From: an uncultured Prevotella sp. | GTDB lineage: Bacteria; Bacteroidota; Bacteroidia; Bacteroidales; Bacteroidaceae | Direction of reading: 5' to 3' | Assembly (NCBI GenBank): GCA_905233825.1 | Contig: CAJOFE010000017.1 | Location: 1-64,000 of the forward strand | Length of the DNA stretch: 64,000 nucleotides | Program-made: the position numbers and the translations under genes | Shown here: piece by piece, positions 31,788 to 41,115 of the stretch | Layout: each line of letters begins with the position of its first letter | Numbering within the stretch: the stretch's first letter is position 1 | Notes under the pieces: generated by a model | The model's database searches: none | Told to the model about the DNA's origin: nothing | Seen by the model: the letters and a program-made list of their open reading frames with translations, nothing else

Positions 31788-33674
31788 TTAATAGCCAATC
31801 TTGCCCTTCCAACGCAGATACCAATTGCGCTGGTCAGTAAGGCTGTTCTTGATCTCGGCCTGCACCTCGGGTCTGTTGGCCTCGCCACGACGGGCATAGA
31901 TGTGCTCAGCCATGAAGCTACCAGGATTGCTCTGGCGCAGGGCAAAGCGCATGATGTCGTAGAAGCGGGTGCCCTCGAAGGCAAACTCCAGAGCCTCCTC
32001 GTTGAGCAGAAGACTATCGACATAAGCCTGCTGATAGTCCAAGGGGTACTCCGCATATATGGTCATGCTGTCATTCTCCTCTATCAATCGCAGGGGGAAC
32101 TGATAGTATTCGTTCATCGGCGTCCAGCCCGAACCACGCGTGTGAACACCCATCATGTTGCAGTCGGCACTGGGAGTTGCAACCCAATCACCTATGGTCA
32201 TGACCTCATAACGTGAGTCGGGGAAGTCGAAACGAGCCAGGAAGAGCGAGTCGCTCCTATCTTCGCCAGTCATGTAGTAGGGAATGACACTATACTGTAT
32301 CTCTCTGTTGCTCAAACCCTCTGACAGAATCTGATAGGCCATTCTGGGATAGCCGGCACCATTGAGGGCCTCGGCCATGCGCAGATAAACCATCATGCGG
32401 CGATAGATATGGACGTTACGCGAACGACGTATATCTTGGCGAGTATTGGAGAAACCCCACTTTGAGATGTCCTGCGTCTCAATGCGGTCGCCCGTAATTC
32501 TGTCGCGCTCGAAGCTCTTTTCCCAAACATTCCACAGACGCAAATCACCCGACTGGTGATCGGGGAGTCCAGGAGGAGCATATTCCACGCTGCTACCATC
32601 GTAGGAGGGATGGCAGTAAGCCTGCGATTCCGAGATATCGATCATGCGCTGCGAAGGCGTGATGCTGGCCTTGTACTGGTTGCGGTTGCATGAAGAAAAG
32701 AGGTCGCACAACTCACTATAGTGACCCTCGGAGGGGATGGAGTCGCCGGCAATCATGGTAATCAGCTCACCAGTATCTTCAAACTTCTCACTGCTGATAT
32801 CCCAGTTACGAGACTCACTTGAGTTCCACGTAGAAGAACGCGGATCCCATCGGATATAGGACAGAGTGGTGGGATAGGCAGTGCTTGTACCATTACGCTC
32901 GGCAATGTACTGATAGTAGTTGAGTGCTGCCTGACGATAATCCTCCTTGCTGCCCGTGATGGAAGCACGCCACAGATAAAGGTCGCCACGGATGACGCTC
33001 AGCGGGAAGAAAAGCATTTTCGACTCCACATTGCGAATGGTGCGGTAGCCTGGGGTCTCTGTATTGTAGCGGGCTGGCAGCGGAGCCAAGTCGTTAATGA
33101 AGTAGGAGCAAATGGTCTGCAAATCGGCAATGTTGGCCGTTTCGGCAGCCTCGGCCTCTTCCTTGCTAAGCAGGGGTTCGGTGTAGAAAGGCACCTGACC
33201 ATAATTGAGCACTAACTGCAAGTAGGTCCATGCACGGATGGCCTTCACAGCAGCATACTCTTTCATGAAGATATTCTGATTGCTGTTGTTGCGTAGCGCC
33301 GTGTCAGCATGGGCGATGAAATAGTTGCAGTTATTGATGACGGCATAATAGTCGCTGGGGACATTGTACTTGTTGTCATCGCTGACGCTGAACGTTGCCA
33401 GTTCGCGCAGATCGTCACTGGCCACGCTGGTCAGATCAACCAGGTCGCCACGAACCTCACCAAACAGGATGGTGCGGTCGGCCAATGTCTGCAGTTTGGT
33501 GAGAATACCCGTCACAGAATAGATGGTATCTACGGCATTGTTCAGATGTTCCTTGTCGGCATAGAGCACGTCGTTGGAGTCCTGTGAGAAGAAATCATCA
33601 CAAGAGGTGAGGGTTGCGGTAACACCGCAAAACACCAGACACCCACAGAAGAATTTATATGCTTTGGTAATCAT
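31788..33674 (-). CDS. SusD-like glycan-binding lipoprotein (pair 2)
   Basis: Outer-membrane surface lipoprotein that caps the SusC-like channel at 33711-36971 and captures substrate. The 628-residue protein has lipobox TLTSC (about residues 21-25), SusD-type helical repeats (YADKEHLNNAVDTIYSVTG; KAIRAWTYLQLVLNYGQVPFYTEPLLS) and the closing EGTRFYDIMRFAL near the C-terminus. I chose ATG 33674 (MITKAYKFFCGC). The longer frame only adds residues coded by a heptamer array that fills the gap to the SusC gene. Its signal peptide is very like that of the unrelated fasciclin protein two genes upstream. Substrate unknown. Confidence 0.92.
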   Translation of the reverse strand: MITKAYKFFCGCLVFCGVTATLTSCDDFFSQDSNDVLYADKEHLNNAVDTIYSVTGILTKLQTLADRTILFGEVRGDLVDLTSVASDDLRELATFSVSDDNKYNVPSDYYAVINNCNYFIAHADTALRNNSNQNIFMKEYAAVKAIRAWTYLQLVLNYGQVPFYTEPLLSKEEAEAAETANIADLQTICSYFINDLAPLPARYNTETPGYRTIRNVESKMLFFPLSVIRGDLYLWRASITGSKEDYRQAALNYYQYIAERNGTSTAYPTTLSYIRWDPRSSTWNSSESRNWDISSEKFEDTGELITMIAGDSIPSEGHYSELCDLFSSCNRNQYKASITPSQRMIDISESQAYCHPSYDGSSVEYAPPGLPDHQSGDLRLWNVWEKSFERDRITGDRIETQDISKWGFSNTRQDIRRSRNVHIYRRMMVYLRMAEALNGAGYPRMAYQILSEGLSNREIQYSVIPYYMTGEDRSDSLFLARFDFPDSRYEVMTIGDWVATPSADCNMMGVHTRGSGWTPMNEYYQFPLRLIEENDSMTIYAEYPLDYQQAYVDSLLLNEEALEFAFEGTRFYDIMRFALRQSNPGSFMAEHIYARRGEANRPEVQAEIKNSLTDQRNWYLRWKGKIGY

Positions 33675-33708
33675 AATTTTCAATTCTGAATTTTCAATTA
33701 TCAATTTC
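33674..33708. repeat. 5 x 7-bp array (CAATTAT type) between SusC and SusD genes
   Basis: Five heptamers, variants of CAATTAT / GAATTTT, fill the 36-bp gap exactly. Read on the minus strand they add an open IENSELKI upstream of the SusD start. Confidence 0.75.
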
Positions 33709-33710
33709 GA

Positions 33711-36700
33711 TTACAGATTCAGCTTCACGCCTGCCACAATGCTACGGCTCTGGCCCAGACGACCCAGATCGATACCCTGGCCAATGACGCTACTGGTCAT
33801 ATTGAACTCGGGATCACTGCCTAAGTACTTCGTAAACGTAAGCAGGTTGTTGCCCTGCACCCATAACTGCAAGCCCTGAATGTACTCCGACTTCAGCGGC
33901 AGGTCATAGCTCAGGGTGACGGCCTTCATGCGCAGATAGCTGCCATCCTCAATCCAGCGATCGCTGAAACGTGAGTTGCCCATAGGATCCTGGAAGGTGA
34001 CGCGGGGGATATCGGTCTGCTGTCCCTCTACCTGCCAACGGCGTACTAGAGCCGTAGTCTGGTTCATGAAGCGGCTGCCGCCCTCTAACTGTGAACGCAT
34101 GTAGTTATACACATCGTTGCCCAACGAGTAGTTGAAACGCACGTCGAGCTTGAGGCGCTTCCACTGCAAGGTGGTAAAGATGTTACCATAAATGTCGGGA
34201 TTGGGATCGCCGATAATCATCTGGTCAGCCTCGGTAATTTGTCCATCATTGTTCAAATCAGCGAAGTGCACATCACCAGCCTGGAAGTAGTTCTTGTCGA
34301 TACCATTGTCGGCCATGAAATACAGACCAGCGGCAGCAGCCTCTTCCGTAGTGGCGAATACGCCAAGCGTCTTATAACCATAGAAGGCATTAGCCACGTT
34401 ACCAATCTGCGTGCGGACGGTGGCACCATAGATCTGATTATCCACGAACTGCTTTCCGTCGGGCAGCTCCGTAATCTCGTTCTTGTAGTGACCGGCGCTG
34501 GCACCGATTTGCCACTGCCAATCTTTCAGGGCGAGCAGCTTGGCGGTGAAGCTCACATCGAAGCCTTCGTTCTTCAGCTTACCAGCGTTGCTCCAGTTCT
34601 CACTCAGGCCGCTGAGGAAGCCCAGCGACTGACGGGTAAGCAGGTTATCGGTATTAGAACGGAAGTAATTGACAGCGAAGCTCAGGCGATTGTTCAGGAG
34701 GCTCGACTCCAAACCGACATTCAGGCGACGGGTGGTCTCCCACTGAATCTCGTTGTTGCCGATGCCGTCGAACGACAGGCCGGAGATGGTTTGCAGGAAC
34801 TGCGAGGCACGGAAATAGCTTCGTGCAGCATAGAAGTCGATATCGTCGTTACCGCTGATATCATAGCCAGCCGACAGGCGGAGGTAATCGATTCCTTTCA
34901 CGCCAGCCATCCAAGGCTCGTTGCTCACGACCCATGCTGCCTGCACACCCGGGAAGATGGCCCAGGGAGCCTTCAGTACCTTGATGTTACCGGCATCCTC
35001 ACCAAAGCGCGACGAGCCGTCAATCGTTAGGTTGGCCTGCACATAATAGCGGCTCAGGTAGTTGTACTCGGCCTGAGCATACCATGACAGACTGGTCCAG
35101 TTCTCACTAATACCCTTGGCATCCTTGTTCTTCAGGTCAGCACGCATCTGCGGGGTCTTGTCACTACCCGTGTCGTAGCCCACCTGAGCATTTGTGGAAT
35201 AGCTCTCCCTGTTAATACGGGCACCGCCGAAGAGATGGAGGAAATGAGCATTGAAGCGCTTGTTCCAGTCAAGGCGAGTATCGCTCTGCAACGAACTCTG
35301 CTTCGAGGCCAACGAACGCACCTCATTGTCACGATAGCCACCTAAGCTGGTGACAAAATAGGAAGGTGTGCCGTTGATAGGAATATAAAACAGCTCGTTG
35401 GAGTTTACCAGATTGTAGCTGAAGTGCTCGCTCAGGAAGAGGTTGCTGCTGAACCGGTACTTCGGCGTCACAGCTAAATTGATCATCGAGTTCTCGAAGC
35501 GGTTCTTATTGTCGCCTTCGGAATACTCCAAGAAGGCGGCAGGGTTACCCAGCTGCCAGTTGTAGCCGCTGTAGTTGGCCAGTGCCTCATCCAGATAGGT
35601 CTCCTCGGTAATGTCGTACTGGACACTGGAGAAGCGACCGTGTCCAGTCTCGTCATGACCATAACTATAGGGACTCATAAAGGGGCTCTTTGCATAGGCC
35701 AGGAAAGAAGGTGAATTCGGCGTTCCTTCATCATAGCCTTCAGGAGCACCATCATTGCGCAGGTTACGGGTGACGTTCGAGAATGAAGCGTCGAAGCGTA
35801 CATCCATACGCTGCGAGAGACCGATGTCGGTATTGAATCGCACGTTCAGACGATCCATGCTATTCTCCTTCATCGTGCCCTTCGTAGTGCCATAGCCCAC
35901 GGAAAGATTGTAGTTGGCCACATCGTCACCACCTTCCACGTTGATACCGTAGTTCTGTGAGATGCCTGTGCGATAGACAAAGTCCTTCCAGTCTGTGTCC
36001 TGGTGGTACTGATCATAATAGTAATAATCGGGATCCTCATTGAGGAAGCTGAACTTACGAATTGTCGTGTTAGTTGATTTCAGCATCTCAGAGGCATAGC
36101 TGCGATACTGACCGGCATCCATCACGGAAATGTACTTCGGCTCCAAGACAACAGCAGCAGCAGCCGTAGCTGTAATGCGCGTAGCCATCGACTTGTTACG
36201 ACGCGTCTGGATCAGGATGACGCCATTGGCACCCTTTGCACCGTAGAGGGCAGTACCGTTGCGCATCACAATCACCTTCTCAATGTCAGCAGGATTGATA
36301 TTGGTCAGTACATCATTGTAGAAGCCATCGTGCAGCAGGGTGCGACCATACTGCTGGTCGATGATAACGTCATCGACCACAATCAATGGCTGGGCATTCA
36401 CATTGAGCGAGTTCAGACCCTGAATGAACATCACACTACCCACACCGGCCGTACCATTGCGAGTGATAGAGTGCACATAAGCTCCTAACTGGTTCTCAAC
36501 CTCACTCTTGATGTTCACCTCATTCGTATAGGCGAAGTTAGCGGCAGTACGGTCGCCACGCACATTCGTCACGCTGCTATACTCTGCGTCGAACGTCGTT
36601 GGATAGAGGAGGACGGTCTTCTGTTCCTCGCCTTTCACCAAACCAATACGCACGGGGTTATATTCGGGTGTGGAAATATACAGCGCCGAAGTGAACAGCG

Positions 36701-36971
36701 GCAGTGCCAACTGGTAGGAGCCGTTGTCTTCCGTCAATACGCTATAACCGTCAATCTCAGCAGCACGGACAATGGCACCAGCCACCGGCTGCTTATTGGT
36801 AGCATCGAGCACATAGCCACGGACAGTACGCGTTTCATAGTTTACCTGCTTCACGGTCATGACCCTGTTGAAGTCCAGAGCCTCTTCTTCCTCCTCCAGG
36901 TCGTCCTGGGCAAAGGTACTCGCGGGGAAAGCCATTAGCAGCGAAAATCCAAATAAGATATATCGTTTCAT
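33711..36971 (-). CDS. SusC-like TonB-dependent outer-membrane transporter (pair 2)
   Basis: The 1086-residue porin imports ligands captured by its SusD partner, energised by TonB. Order: signal peptide ending STFAQ, a carboxypeptidase-like N-terminal domain (TVRGYVLDATNKQPVAGAIVRA), a plug domain with SVMFIQGLNSLNVNAQPLIVVDD and GAKGANGVILIQTRR, and a 22-strand barrel with the SusC signature ending YLRMKAVTLSYDL. It belongs to a seven-gene operon and follows two fasciclin genes by 29 bp. An acidic run (DDLEEEEEALD) after the signal is unusual. Substrate unknown; no glycosidase lies inside the operon. Confidence 0.94.
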   Translation of the reverse strand: MKRYILFGFSLLMAFPASTFAQDDLEEEEEALDFNRVMTVKQVNYETRTVRGYVLDATNKQPVAGAIVRAAEIDGYSVLTEDNGSYQLALPLFTSALYISTPEYNPVRIGLVKGEEQKTVLLYPTTFDAEYSSVTNVRGDRTAANFAYTNEVNIKSEVENQLGAYVHSITRNGTAGVGSVMFIQGLNSLNVNAQPLIVVDDVIIDQQYGRTLLHDGFYNDVLTNINPADIEKVIVMRNGTALYGAKGANGVILIQTRRNKSMATRITATAAAAVVLEPKYISVMDAGQYRSYASEMLKSTNTTIRKFSFLNEDPDYYYYDQYHQDTDWKDFVYRTGISQNYGINVEGGDDVANYNLSVGYGTTKGTMKENSMDRLNVRFNTDIGLSQRMDVRFDASFSNVTRNLRNDGAPEGYDEGTPNSPSFLAYAKSPFMSPYSYGHDETGHGRFSSVQYDITEETYLDEALANYSGYNWQLGNPAAFLEYSEGDNKNRFENSMINLAVTPKYRFSSNLFLSEHFSYNLVNSNELFYIPINGTPSYFVTSLGGYRDNEVRSLASKQSSLQSDTRLDWNKRFNAHFLHLFGGARINRESYSTNAQVGYDTGSDKTPQMRADLKNKDAKGISENWTSLSWYAQAEYNYLSRYYVQANLTIDGSSRFGEDAGNIKVLKAPWAIFPGVQAAWVVSNEPWMAGVKGIDYLRLSAGYDISGNDDIDFYAARSYFRASQFLQTISGLSFDGIGNNEIQWETTRRLNVGLESSLLNNRLSFAVNYFRSNTDNLLTRQSLGFLSGLSENWSNAGKLKNEGFDVSFTAKLLALKDWQWQIGASAGHYKNEITELPDGKQFVDNQIYGATVRTQIGNVANAFYGYKTLGVFATTEEAAAAGLYFMADNGIDKNYFQAGDVHFADLNNDGQITEADQMIIGDPNPDIYGNIFTTLQWKRLKLDVRFNYSLGNDVYNYMRSQLEGGSRFMNQTTALVRRWQVEGQQTDIPRVTFQDPMGNSRFSDRWIEDGSYLRMKAVTLSYDLPLKSEYIQGLQLWVQGNNLLTFTKYLGSDPEFNMTSSVIGQGIDLGRLGQSRSIVAGVKLNL

Positions 36972-37000
36972 AAATCCTTCTTTTTTAAGTCATGTGAACA

Positions 37001-38860
37001 TTAACGTTGCATATACCACCACTTGTAAGGTCTGTCGTCGTAGCGGCCATGAGGATACATCAGCACTCCGGGGGTGCCCCAATGCAACTTATTGATACCT
37101 GCATCCTCCGGCAGCGCATCGACAAGCTCCAAGGAGCCATGAGGCACCGCTAAGATACAGTCGATATACATGCTACGAGTATAAACTTCGTTACGTACCT
37201 GCGAGTTTGTAGGTTTAGTCTGTATTCTCAACAGAACCTGCATGTCATCATCATCAATGTCATAAGTACAGACAGTGAACTTATAGTCCTCAGCCAACTT
37301 GATGTAATTGACGACATCAGGTACGGTTTCATAGACCTTGGCCCCGTTAGCCGGCGGCAGCGCCTCACCCTTGGCAGGACCACCCGGCCAGAAGAGCGTC
37401 GCATCGAACGTCACCGGCAAGCGTTGCTGCTTAGTGGCATTACTGTCGTTAGCCAAAGCCGGCATGGTAACCAGATAGATGTCGTAGCCGACATTGGAAA
37501 GGACGTTGTCCAATATGAAGTTCACGTAATAGTTCTGGGAGGCCTTTTGCGGCTGGAACTCTACGAAGGAGTTCTCCCAACACTTGCCGTAGAATCTGTT
37601 CTCACTGGTGACATAGCGAATGGCTGTAGAAGCCAGCGGAAGTGAATCACCTCGCTCGTTTTCATACTTTTGAATGTCTTTGATGCTGGAACGGTCCTCA
37701 GCTTCCACAACGATATAGCGGAGGAAAGACATCTGCTTGTCAATATTCCACTGCTTGGCTTTATGCAGTTGGCCATTGCTGCACTTGACAATCTCATCTT
37801 GGGCCAGAGCACCATAGGGAGCTGTCAAAGGCTTGGCATATTGATAGTACTCGAAGGGGGCACCCCACATAAGCCTGCGGTTATTATAGGCTTTCGCACA
37901 GTGTACTGACATGGCAGAATCCTGTAACGAAGCATCGGTATTAAAGGAGCGGCTGAAAGTCGTACCATCGACAATGGCCAAACGGCTGTTGGTATAAACC
38001 AGTGAATCACGCTTGTTCACATTGACAGGATAGCTGAAATAGGGCTCGTACTCCTCGATAAGCTGACGCCATACCTCATTGACGGGAGCCACCATGATGT
38101 AGGAGCTATCCTCCGTACTCAGCAGGCCCAAGGTAGAGAACAGGTCGTTACGCTGCTTGAAGACTGAGTCCAAATACTGCGTCTTACCATTGACTATGCT
38201 ACCTGGCACACTGAACTCAGGCATGAACTCACGATAGTAGAACCGTTTGTTGTAGAGGAATGAGTAGAGACTGTCGAGATCGGAGTCTTTGCTGATGTAC
38301 TCAAACACGTTCGACAGATAGCTTATCGGCTCATCAACAGTATATAACACGCCATTAGTGTAAAGCTGGTTACGCAGACCAATATTGACGCTACCCAATT
38401 TATCGTACTTCAACAGCTCATACTTGCCGTTCATCAGCAGAATGGAGTCATTGCTGGTGGAACATACCGAGTAGTTGTACAGGGCAACATGGTTCTGGAT
38501 AAACTCCTTCAACACAGTATTGTTTTCCTCTACCACCGAGTCCTGCACTTGCTGACGATAGCTGGCGATGAGTGCTTGAGCCTCAGCCTGAGAGAAATGG
38601 TCATTGGTGGGAGCAAATACTGAGAACACCTGACTGCCGTCAAGGGTCTTTGCAAAGTCGCAGCCCTCTATCACACTGGCAAAGTTGCTCAGGTCGGGAT
38701 TGCTCTTGATAGCCTGCCACAAGGAGCCCTCATGCATGCCACTGCTGTCGCCTAAGCTTTCATAGTGCTCATCCCACGTATCACTGCAGGCGGTGAGGGC
38801 TGCGGCAATGCCACAGCTTACCACACCTGCATAGAATATTTTATATAACTTGGTAATCAT
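37001..38860 (-). CDS. Fasciclin-domain lipoprotein, 619 residues
   Basis: Surface lipoprotein in the SusC/SusD operon. Signal peptide with lipobox LTAC, then SDTWDEHYE and a fasciclin (FAS1) domain with SLWQAIKSNPDLSNFASVIEGCD and the H1 motif FSVFAPTNDHF (about 75-95). A second, weaker FAS1-like region follows (YIMVAPVNEVWRQLIEEYEPYF), and the C-terminal third is a beta-rich domain of unknown type. Fasciclin lipoproteins next to SusC/SusD pairs are common in Prevotella and may bind the same ligand or host matrix; function unproven. Its signal peptide nearly copies that of the SusD-like protein at 31788-33674. Confidence 0.87.
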   Translation of the reverse strand: MITKLYKIFYAGVVSCGIAAALTACSDTWDEHYESLGDSSGMHEGSLWQAIKSNPDLSNFASVIEGCDFAKTLDGSQVFSVFAPTNDHFSQAEAQALIASYRQQVQDSVVEENNTVLKEFIQNHVALYNYSVCSTSNDSILLMNGKYELLKYDKLGSVNIGLRNQLYTNGVLYTVDEPISYLSNVFEYISKDSDLDSLYSFLYNKRFYYREFMPEFSVPGSIVNGKTQYLDSVFKQRNDLFSTLGLLSTEDSSYIMVAPVNEVWRQLIEEYEPYFSYPVNVNKRDSLVYTNSRLAIVDGTTFSRSFNTDASLQDSAMSVHCAKAYNNRRLMWGAPFEYYQYAKPLTAPYGALAQDEIVKCSNGQLHKAKQWNIDKQMSFLRYIVVEAEDRSSIKDIQKYENERGDSLPLASTAIRYVTSENRFYGKCWENSFVEFQPQKASQNYYVNFILDNVLSNVGYDIYLVTMPALANDSNATKQQRLPVTFDATLFWPGGPAKGEALPPANGAKVYETVPDVVNYIKLAEDYKFTVCTYDIDDDDMQVLLRIQTKPTNSQVRNEVYTRSMYIDCILAVPHGSLELVDALPEDAGINKLHWGTPGVLMYPHGRYDDRPYKWWYMQR

Positions 38861-38895
38861 AATTCCTAATTTCTAATTACTCATTAATCATTTAG
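38861..38895. repeat. 5 x 7-bp array (AATTTCT / CATTAAT) between two fasciclin genes
   Basis: AATTCCT, AATTTCT, AATTACT, CATTAAT and CATTTAG follow each other without gaps between the start of one fasciclin gene and the stop of the other, overlapping that stop codon. Confidence 0.7.
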
Positions 38896-41090
38896 AGTGC
38901 ATCTTCCATCTCTCCCTCGCCATCGACGCCATAGACACTCTTTGGCACCATCTCGAAGAAGTCGAACATGAACTCATTGTTATTACCCTGCTTAGCCTCG
39001 GAAGCCACGCGGAAACGGATGTAATAATCCTGATTAGCATCCATATTAGTCTGACAGAGGATACGGCGCATGATGTGCATAGTACCATAGTCATAGCCCT
39101 TGTCAGTACCACCGGTGTAATAGCAGGCAAGAGGACCACGATAGGCACCCAGGTTCTTCAGCAGTTTCTGCTCCTCGGCCAGTTCCTCTACGCTCGTTTT
39201 CCTATACTCGCTCAGGTTGGTATCATCTGATACACGGCTACCGAGGTAGGTCTCACTGCTCAATATCTGCATCATATCCAAGGGGATGCCCTGCGGCTGC
39301 AAGTTCTTCGGATCGGTACCGAAATACACCTGCATGACACCACGCGTCTCCAACGGAGCAAAGCCTAAGCGCATCTGCCACTCACCGCTGAACGGCACGG
39401 GCGGAATGCGGAAGACGAAGTCGTAGTCACCAAAGAGATTCCATTCATCACCCTGCCATGACCAGAACTCCCAGTGCGGACGACGATAAACAAGTGCACA
39501 CAGCTTGTCATCAAAGGTGACGCCATCCAGATAGCCCATCGGGAAATAGTGATTCTTTCCGTTCTTTGGCTCAGCGGAGTCATCGGCAGGTGCATTATTA
39601 CCATCATCGGCCCTATAATTACCTTTTAGACGCATGTCGTTGGTCATCACCTCGGGGAACAACGTCGTGAAATCCATACGGATACGCATGTTCTGTACCC
39701 TGTTCTGTACATCCCAGCTGAACACCACCAAATCATCGACATAGAAATAGTGTCCGTTCAGGGCATCGTGCACCGGCTTTGTCTCTACCGTGGGATCCAC
39801 ATAGGCACCACGGAAAGTCCATTCAGGAGCTTCATAGCGACGATTGATGAAATGTCCGTTCTTCTTGTCGGCATCAGGTCCATAGATATCCATTCCAGGT
39901 ATGACCTTGTTGGTATGCGGATCCTCACGCGGATGGGTGCTCAGCTGCTCTACCTTCAGCATGGTGTGAGGCAGCAACGTCTGGTACCAGTCAATGGCGT
40001 TCTGCCATTTCGTCTCCGTACCGAAAGCCTCGCCCATCTCAGGAATAATCAATGCCGTCAAGTCGGCAGTGCCCGGCACGTAGCGCGTCATAATATGATA
40101 CTGCACAAAGCGCTTCAGTGGGTTGATACTGTCCTTCAAGTTTTCAAACTTATGGCCATCCTTGTTCACATCGTCAGGATAAACAGGGTCATAGATCTTG
40201 CAGGCCAGGTCATAGAGGGCCCGCAACGTGCCGTTAGCAGTAGAAATGCCATACTCCTGGAACTTGGCTTCATAGACCGAATCTGGTTCCACAAAAGCAG
40301 TAAAACCATATTTCTTCGTATCGGGCACCCATGCCACTTCATTTCTGATATGTGACTTGTAACGATACGGAACATTATTATTATAATTAAACTTATCATA
40401 GGTAGGATCATCTACCAGCAGAATCTGCTCTTTCACATCCGTAGCAATCAGCGCCTCATAGAAATAGCTGATACGCGGGTTGTCGCGCAAAATATCGGCG
40501 ATATAGCTATTCGACTTCTCGATGACCATGTCGATAGGCTGCACAATGCCATTCTCTACGGAGTCGTTCCTGTGAATGATACTGCCGTCAGGCATTTCTT
40601 TCTCATAGATGATGTGGGCGACACCTTCGATATAGACCACAGCATTGCTGTCGGCATCCACACCTTGCGACGTAGCTAAATAGCGGCCTAACATGTTAGC
40701 AGTGGCCAGACGGTCCTGTGTCATCTCATAGGTGGAATACATGTTAGCCACCAAATGGGTGCGGGCGATGGTGTCACAATCAGCATCACTCAACTGATCC
40801 ACACTCTGCAGGCCTTTCTCATGCAAAAAGGTTTCCACGGCTTCATTGGAAGGCAGGAAACAGGTGTATTGACCATAGGAAGCTAACAAGTCCATCAGGT
40901 CGGCACGCTCTACAATGGTCTTGAACTCACTGTACTGCGGACGGTTGTTCAGATAGTCACTCAGCATCTCGCCCGTGAACGTGTAGTAGTTCTCGGCATC
41001 GGGGTCGTCAGAGCAACTGACCATCGAGCCAGTGGCCGTCAAGGCGGCCAAGGCCAGCAGTGCTACTCGTATATTATTCTTGATATTCAT
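38892..41090 (-). CDS. Fasciclin-domain lipoprotein, 732 residues
   Basis: Lipoprotein with lipobox near SMVSC, a first FAS1 domain (LSDYLNNRPQYSEFKTIVERADLM and the H1 motif YTCFLPSNEAVETF), a long middle region with a second degenerate FAS1 part, and a beta-rich C-terminal half (FVFRIPPVPFSGEWQMRLGFAP... DYYIRFRVASE) that may be a carbohydrate- or ligand-binding sandwich. ATG 41090 was preferred over the in-frame TTG three codons upstream. It follows the SusD gene of pair 1 by 25 bp. No enzymatic motif was seen. Confidence 0.85.
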   Translation of the reverse strand: MNIKNNIRVALLALAALTATGSMVSCSDDPDAENYYTFTGEMLSDYLNNRPQYSEFKTIVERADLMDLLASYGQYTCFLPSNEAVETFLHEKGLQSVDQLSDADCDTIARTHLVANMYSTYEMTQDRLATANMLGRYLATSQGVDADSNAVVYIEGVAHIIYEKEMPDGSIIHRNDSVENGIVQPIDMVIEKSNSYIADILRDNPRISYFYEALIATDVKEQILLVDDPTYDKFNYNNNVPYRYKSHIRNEVAWVPDTKKYGFTAFVEPDSVYEAKFQEYGISTANGTLRALYDLACKIYDPVYPDDVNKDGHKFENLKDSINPLKRFVQYHIMTRYVPGTADLTALIIPEMGEAFGTETKWQNAIDWYQTLLPHTMLKVEQLSTHPREDPHTNKVIPGMDIYGPDADKKNGHFINRRYEAPEWTFRGAYVDPTVETKPVHDALNGHYFYVDDLVVFSWDVQNRVQNMRIRMDFTTLFPEVMTNDMRLKGNYRADDGNNAPADDSAEPKNGKNHYFPMGYLDGVTFDDKLCALVYRRPHWEFWSWQGDEWNLFGDYDFVFRIPPVPFSGEWQMRLGFAPLETRGVMQVYFGTDPKNLQPQGIPLDMMQILSSETYLGSRVSDDTNLSEYRKTSVEELAEEQKLLKNLGAYRGPLACYYTGGTDKGYDYGTMHIMRRILCQTNMDANQDYYIRFRVASEAKQGNNNEFMFDFFEMVPKSVYGVDGEGEMEDAL

Positions 41091-41115
41091 AATCTTCAAA
41101 ATTCAAGTTTCGTCG

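Noticed and set aside
34239..35030. Open frame of 263 codons antisense to the SusC gene of pair 2
   Set aside because: Shadow of a well-supported transporter gene.
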